Assembly (NCBI GenBank): GCA_029240395.1
Contig: JAREAJ010000015.1
Span: forward strand, 1-14,691
Length of the DNA: 14,691 nucleotides
Origin: Nitrososphaeraceae archaeon
Lineage (GTDB): Archaea; Thermoproteota; Nitrososphaeria; Nitrososphaerales; Nitrososphaeraceae
Reading direction: 5' to 3'
The number at the start of each line of letters is the position of its first letter. The stretch's first letter is position 1. The notes below the pieces were generated by a model. The model saw only the letters and a program-made list of their open reading frames with translations, was not told the origin of the DNA and searched no databases. This document shows positions 12,559 to 14,691 of this stretch, in pieces. The position numbers and the translations under genes were made by a program.

Positions 12559-13287
12559 CTAATGACTTCCAAACTCGGTGATTTCAAAAGTGTTGTCTGG
12601 GTATATCTTGTAATAGCATGCATTATGTGGCCTAGGGAAAAGTCCAACTTCGATGACTCCAGGTATACACTTAATATCCGTTTCCATTTCACTTATGTCT
12701 CCAAAGGATTCAAATTGAACATCGAAAATGACGTTTCCATTTTCGGTAAAGAATGGGAATCCCTTTTGTAGAGATCTTAACGTGCAGTCAAGAACTTTTA
12801 TCCCCAAATTGTTTATCTCTTTAATAAACAATTTTCTTGCAAATGGATGAACTTCAACAGGCACCGCACGATGCAAATTGTTAACGTACTTTTCTCTGTC
12901 CGCTAATATCACCAGCATTCTGGCAGCTTTGAACAAAATTTTCTCTCGGAATAACGCACCTCCCCCTCCTTTTATCATATGATACCCTGAATCAACTTGG
13001 TCGGCTCCATCTAACAGAACCTGTATATTTATGACTTCGTTTTCATCTGCAACCTTCAGGTCGTGGTGCTCTACCTGAAGCCTAATCTGCAATGAGGAGG
13101 TTACGAATCGGAGGGAATTCATAATGGATAAATCTTTGACTTGTGATAGAAATTCTGCTATCGTCTTCCCGCTCCCTAGTCCAATTACCTGACCCTCTCT
13201 ATCTAGGAAATGTTCGATAATGTGTTGACAAAAGTCTCGCGGTCTATCTTTTTCAGAAGAGTTTAGGGAGTTATCTGACTCATACAT
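12559..13287 (-). CDS. rpiA: Ribose-5-phosphate isomerase A
   Basis: RpiA interconverts ribose-5-phosphate and ribulose-5-phosphate, the route to pentose for PRPP and hence nucleotides. The 242-residue protein shows GLGSGKT (36-42, phosphate loop), TSS (63-65), DGADQVD (93-99), KGGGGALFREK (106-116) with the catalytic Glu at 115, VPVEV (142-146) and the terminal PGVIEVGLF (209-217). The family's DGADEVD has Gln for Glu here; the aspartates thought to matter for catalysis are kept, so the enzyme is probably active. About 15 extra polar residues precede the domain, and the true start could be slightly downstream, but the ATG at 13287 is the first in frame with AT-rich sequence upstream. It is tail to tail with the amidohydrolase and preceded on its strand by the coiled-coil gene. 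Confidence 0.93.
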   Translation of the reverse strand: MYESDNSLNSSEKDRPRDFCQHIIEHFLDREGQVIGLGSGKTIAEFLSQVKDLSIMNSLRFVTSSLQIRLQVEHHDLKVADENEVINIQVLLDGADQVDSGYHMIKGGGGALFREKILFKAARMLVILADREKYVNNLHRAVPVEVHPFARKLFIKEINNLGIKVLDCTLRSLQKGFPFFTENGNVIFDVQFESFGDISEMETDIKCIPGVIEVGLFPRPHNACYYKIYPDNTFEITEFGSH

Positions 13288-13316
13288 TTAGGGAGATTAT
13301 CATTCTAAGTTTGTTT

Positions 13317-13326
13317 CTTATTTAAA
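13317..13326 (-). promoter_or_regulatory. TATA-like box for rpiA
   Basis: The minus strand reads TTTAAATAAG, about 35 bases before the ATG at 13287, predicting a leader of about 8 bases. Having its own promoter means rpiA need not be cotranscribed with the coiled-coil gene. Confidence 0.4.
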
Positions 13327-13352
13327 GGCATACATAGACAGAAATGATGTCT

Positions 13353-14081
13353 TCAATGACGTCCTCCCAGGCTAGCTAGAGCGTCTTTATTCTTCCTATC
13401 GGCTGGCGGCCCGCCTAGTGCGTTCTTGTCTGGTTCTGCTGTTTCCAAACGTTCCAAAGCAGCATATATTTCCTTTTGAGTTTCTTGTATTCTTGTCTCT
13501 TGATCATATACTGACTGAGTGCGGCGTCTGAAGAAGCGAGGTAGTTTGTGAGCCTGACGCCAGGCCTTGGTATCCGTTTCTGAGGCGATTCCTCGAGATG
13601 AGCCGGGATCTAATGCCAGACCTTCTCCCTTCCTCCTAGACAACTGCCGGAGCTTATCATCCAGCTGCTTCATTCTATCTTGTAGAAAATAGTCCATATC
13701 TTTTCGTAGTTCTTGGATCTCAACGTAGTCTAAAGTAGATCGAAGATCTGCAATCTTCTTTTCATAGGATTGAAGTTTCTCGCTATATTGCAAAATTAGT
13801 CTATCGTACTCATGAGTATCGATTTTACCTTGGTTCCTTGCTTCAGATGCCCTGACCACACCTTCGGCTGTTAAACCTTTTTCAAATTCTAGTGATTGGA
13901 TAAGTAATCTAAGTTCAGAATCGGAGGAAAGAGGCTTATTTCTAAACTTGGTAACAAAAGACTTTCTCCCGTGCCCGAATTGCCCATTCATATATAGTCC
14001 CATGAGAGTTCCTAATAAAAGGAACAAAGCTGTCATTCCAACGAGAACAAAAACTGATGAATTTTCAGAAAGCCCTACCAT
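13353..14081 (-). CDS. Membrane-anchored coiled-coil protein of unknown function
   Basis: A 242-residue protein with one predicted membrane helix near the N-terminus (about residues 9-31, VFVLVGMTALFLLLGTLMG) followed by GlyHis-rich and basic residues (GQFGHGRK). This suggests a single-pass anchor with the bulk of the chain in the cytoplasm by the positive-inside rule. Residues 55-150 are heptad-like and highly charged and are likely a coiled coil. Within them, LEFEKGL and GKIDTHEYDRLILQYSEKL recall the 'LE...G.is..eY..l...Y' pattern seen in membrane-anchored helical segments such as those of c-type cytochrome assembly proteins. A second helix lies at 192-213, and the tail is Gly/Pro/Lys-rich and probably disordered. 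I cannot assign a function. It has its own TATA-like box and follows hisS on the same strand after a T-rich terminator. Confidence 0.65.
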   Translation of the reverse strand: MVGLSENSSVFVLVGMTALFLLLGTLMGLYMNGQFGHGRKSFVTKFRNKPLSSDSELRLLIQSLEFEKGLTAEGVVRASEARNQGKIDTHEYDRLILQYSEKLQSYEKKIADLRSTLDYVEIQELRKDMDYFLQDRMKQLDDKLRQLSRRKGEGLALDPGSSRGIASETDTKAWRQAHKLPRFFRRRTQSVYDQETRIQETQKEIYAALERLETAEPDKNALGGPPADRKNKDALASLGGRH

Positions 14082-14100
14082 AAGCCTGCCTTATATTTTT

Positions 14101-14109
14101 GAATATATG
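14101..14109 (-). promoter_or_regulatory. TATA-like box for the coiled-coil gene
   Basis: The minus strand reads CATATATTC, centred about 24 bases before the ATG at 14081, consistent with a leaderless or nearly leaderless transcript. Confidence 0.45.
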
Positions 14110-14164
14110 CCTGGTAGGATAAATTCTTTTCACAGGCTGTTGGTCTGATCAATTTGCACCGTTC

Positions 14165-14175
14165 AAAAAAAGAAA
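14165..14175 (-). terminator. T-rich terminator after hisS
   Basis: The minus strand carries TTTCTTTTTTT about 100 bases past the hisS stop codon. Archaeal RNA polymerase terminates at such T-runs without needing a hairpin, and this is the longest one in the window. It separates hisS from the coiled-coil gene. Confidence 0.5.
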
Positions 14176-14277
14176 CTGCCCTAGCAAGAGCGGTTAGGTG
14201 AAATATAATTTTTCTATGGAAATAACTGTTATTATACAGAATTCTCACGGTCCAGCCGGATTGCCAGCACGGGTTTC

Positions 14278-14691
14278 TTAGATTTCTGATCTTAGTTCAT
14301 TGACCAGATTCTGCATTTCTAGCTTCTTTTCAGTACCAGCTCTTAGTGATTTTATAGTAACCTCTCCTCTCTCCAGTTCCCTAGGGGCTACAATAACCAC
14401 TACGGAGGCTCCCTTCGACAAGGCATCATCTAACTGCCTCGATAGAGAGCGATGCTGAAGATCAAAGTCGGTTGCAAATCCGCTGGCTCTGAGGTTTGAG
14501 ACAAGACTCATTGCCTTCCCCCTGATTGTTTCCGAAGTATATGCCACGTAAGCGGTTCGGTTGTAACCATATTTTGAAAGGTTTCGTTGTCGAAGGCCTA
14601 AGAGAATTCTCTCAACGCCTGCTGCTGCACCTACTGCGCCCATATCCTTCCTTCCAAATAATTCGGTCAACGTGTCATAGCGTCCTCCCCC
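14278..14691 (-). CDS. hisS: Histidyl-tRNA synthetase, C-terminal part
   Basis: This is the last ~137 residues of HisRS, which charges tRNA-His. The frame stays open to the window edge, so the gene is cut at its 5' side; a TTG at 14670 is not the start. The edge residues read GGGRYDT, the HisRS active-site 'GGRYD' motif, and continue to GAVGAAAGVERILLGL, the class II motif 3 with its ATP-binding Arg. From about residue 40 of the fragment comes the anticodon-binding alpha/beta domain: TAYVAYTSE, then VVVIVAPRELERGEVTIKSL and the closing helix MQNLVNELRSEI. Everything visible is intact and ordinary. Confidence 0.94.
   Translation of the reverse strand, partial: GGGRYDTLTELFGRKDMGAVGAAAGVERILLGLRQRNLSKYGYNRTAYVAYTSETIRGKAMSLVSNLRASGFATDFDLQHRSLSRQLDDALSKGASVVVIVAPRELERGEVTIKSLRAGTEKKLEMQNLVNELRSEI

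Noticed and set aside
12546..12771. AGGAGG followed closely by TTG and ATG opening a 71-codon plus-strand frame
   Set aside because: The frame is antisense to the conserved 3' half of rpiA and its translation resembles no family. The AGGAGG lies in the short gap after the amidohydrolase stop and is probably chance, as other genes here do not use Shine-Dalgarno sites.
14668..14670. TTG as the start of the hisS frame
   Set aside because: The frame continues to the window edge with GGGRYDT, the conserved HisRS motif, so the gene is simply cut.

Overview
The window looks like a chromosomal segment of an archaeon of the Nitrososphaerota (Thaumarchaeota). This rests on an SRP19–Gar1 gene pair, a PUA-domain protein of the MCT-1 type and an archaeal-type phosphoglycerate mutase. 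It also rests on AT-rich TATA-like boxes about 24-30 bases before start codons (the leaderless arrangement) with frequent TTG and GTG starts, a tiny SWIM zinc-finger protein and a KGG-repeat protein. The genus cannot be fixed by eye. I see no insertion sequence, integrase, phage gene, CRISPR array, tRNA or rRNA. Both ends cut through genes.

Layout. 1-1094: end of a PUA-domain RNA-binding protein (+), convergent with the srp19-gar1 pair (-). 1095-2096: divergent gap with hairpins, a SWIM zinc-finger mini-protein (+) and a KGG-repeat stress-type protein (-). 2190-5654: a purine and one-carbon block, with purD (+) facing the minus-strand series purN, folD and 5-formyltetrahydrofolate cyclo-ligase. 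5827-8589: a beta-CASP metallo-beta-lactamase nuclease (+), overlapping tail to tail with a luciferase-like F420/flavin oxidoreductase (-); the latter is divergent from a helix-turn-helix regulator (+), and the shared gap carries a striking inverted repeat. 8720-10661: apgM (-), divergent from an unrecognised 169-residue protein (+). 10662-11115: a 454-base gap without a gene, with a TATA-like box and two hairpins that could be a small RNA or a long leader. 11116-14691: a hydantoinase/dihydropyrimidinase-type amidohydrolase (+), convergent with rpiA (-); then a membrane-anchored coiled-coil protein (-) and the C-terminal part of hisS (-).

How the genes fit together. purD and purN encode the second and third steps of purine synthesis. 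FolD supplies the 10-formyltetrahydrofolate used by PurN, and the cyclo-ligase returns 5-formyltetrahydrofolate to the pool, so four genes in 3.5 kb form a coherent module. rpiA supplies pentose phosphate and apgM acts in lower glycolysis/gluconeogenesis. srp19, gar1, the PUA gene and hisS are information-processing genes. The least understood parts are the IR-bearing gap before the regulator, the 454-base gap, the 169-residue protein and the coiled-coil membrane protein. I did not find a convincing new multi-gene system; the window is mostly core genome.
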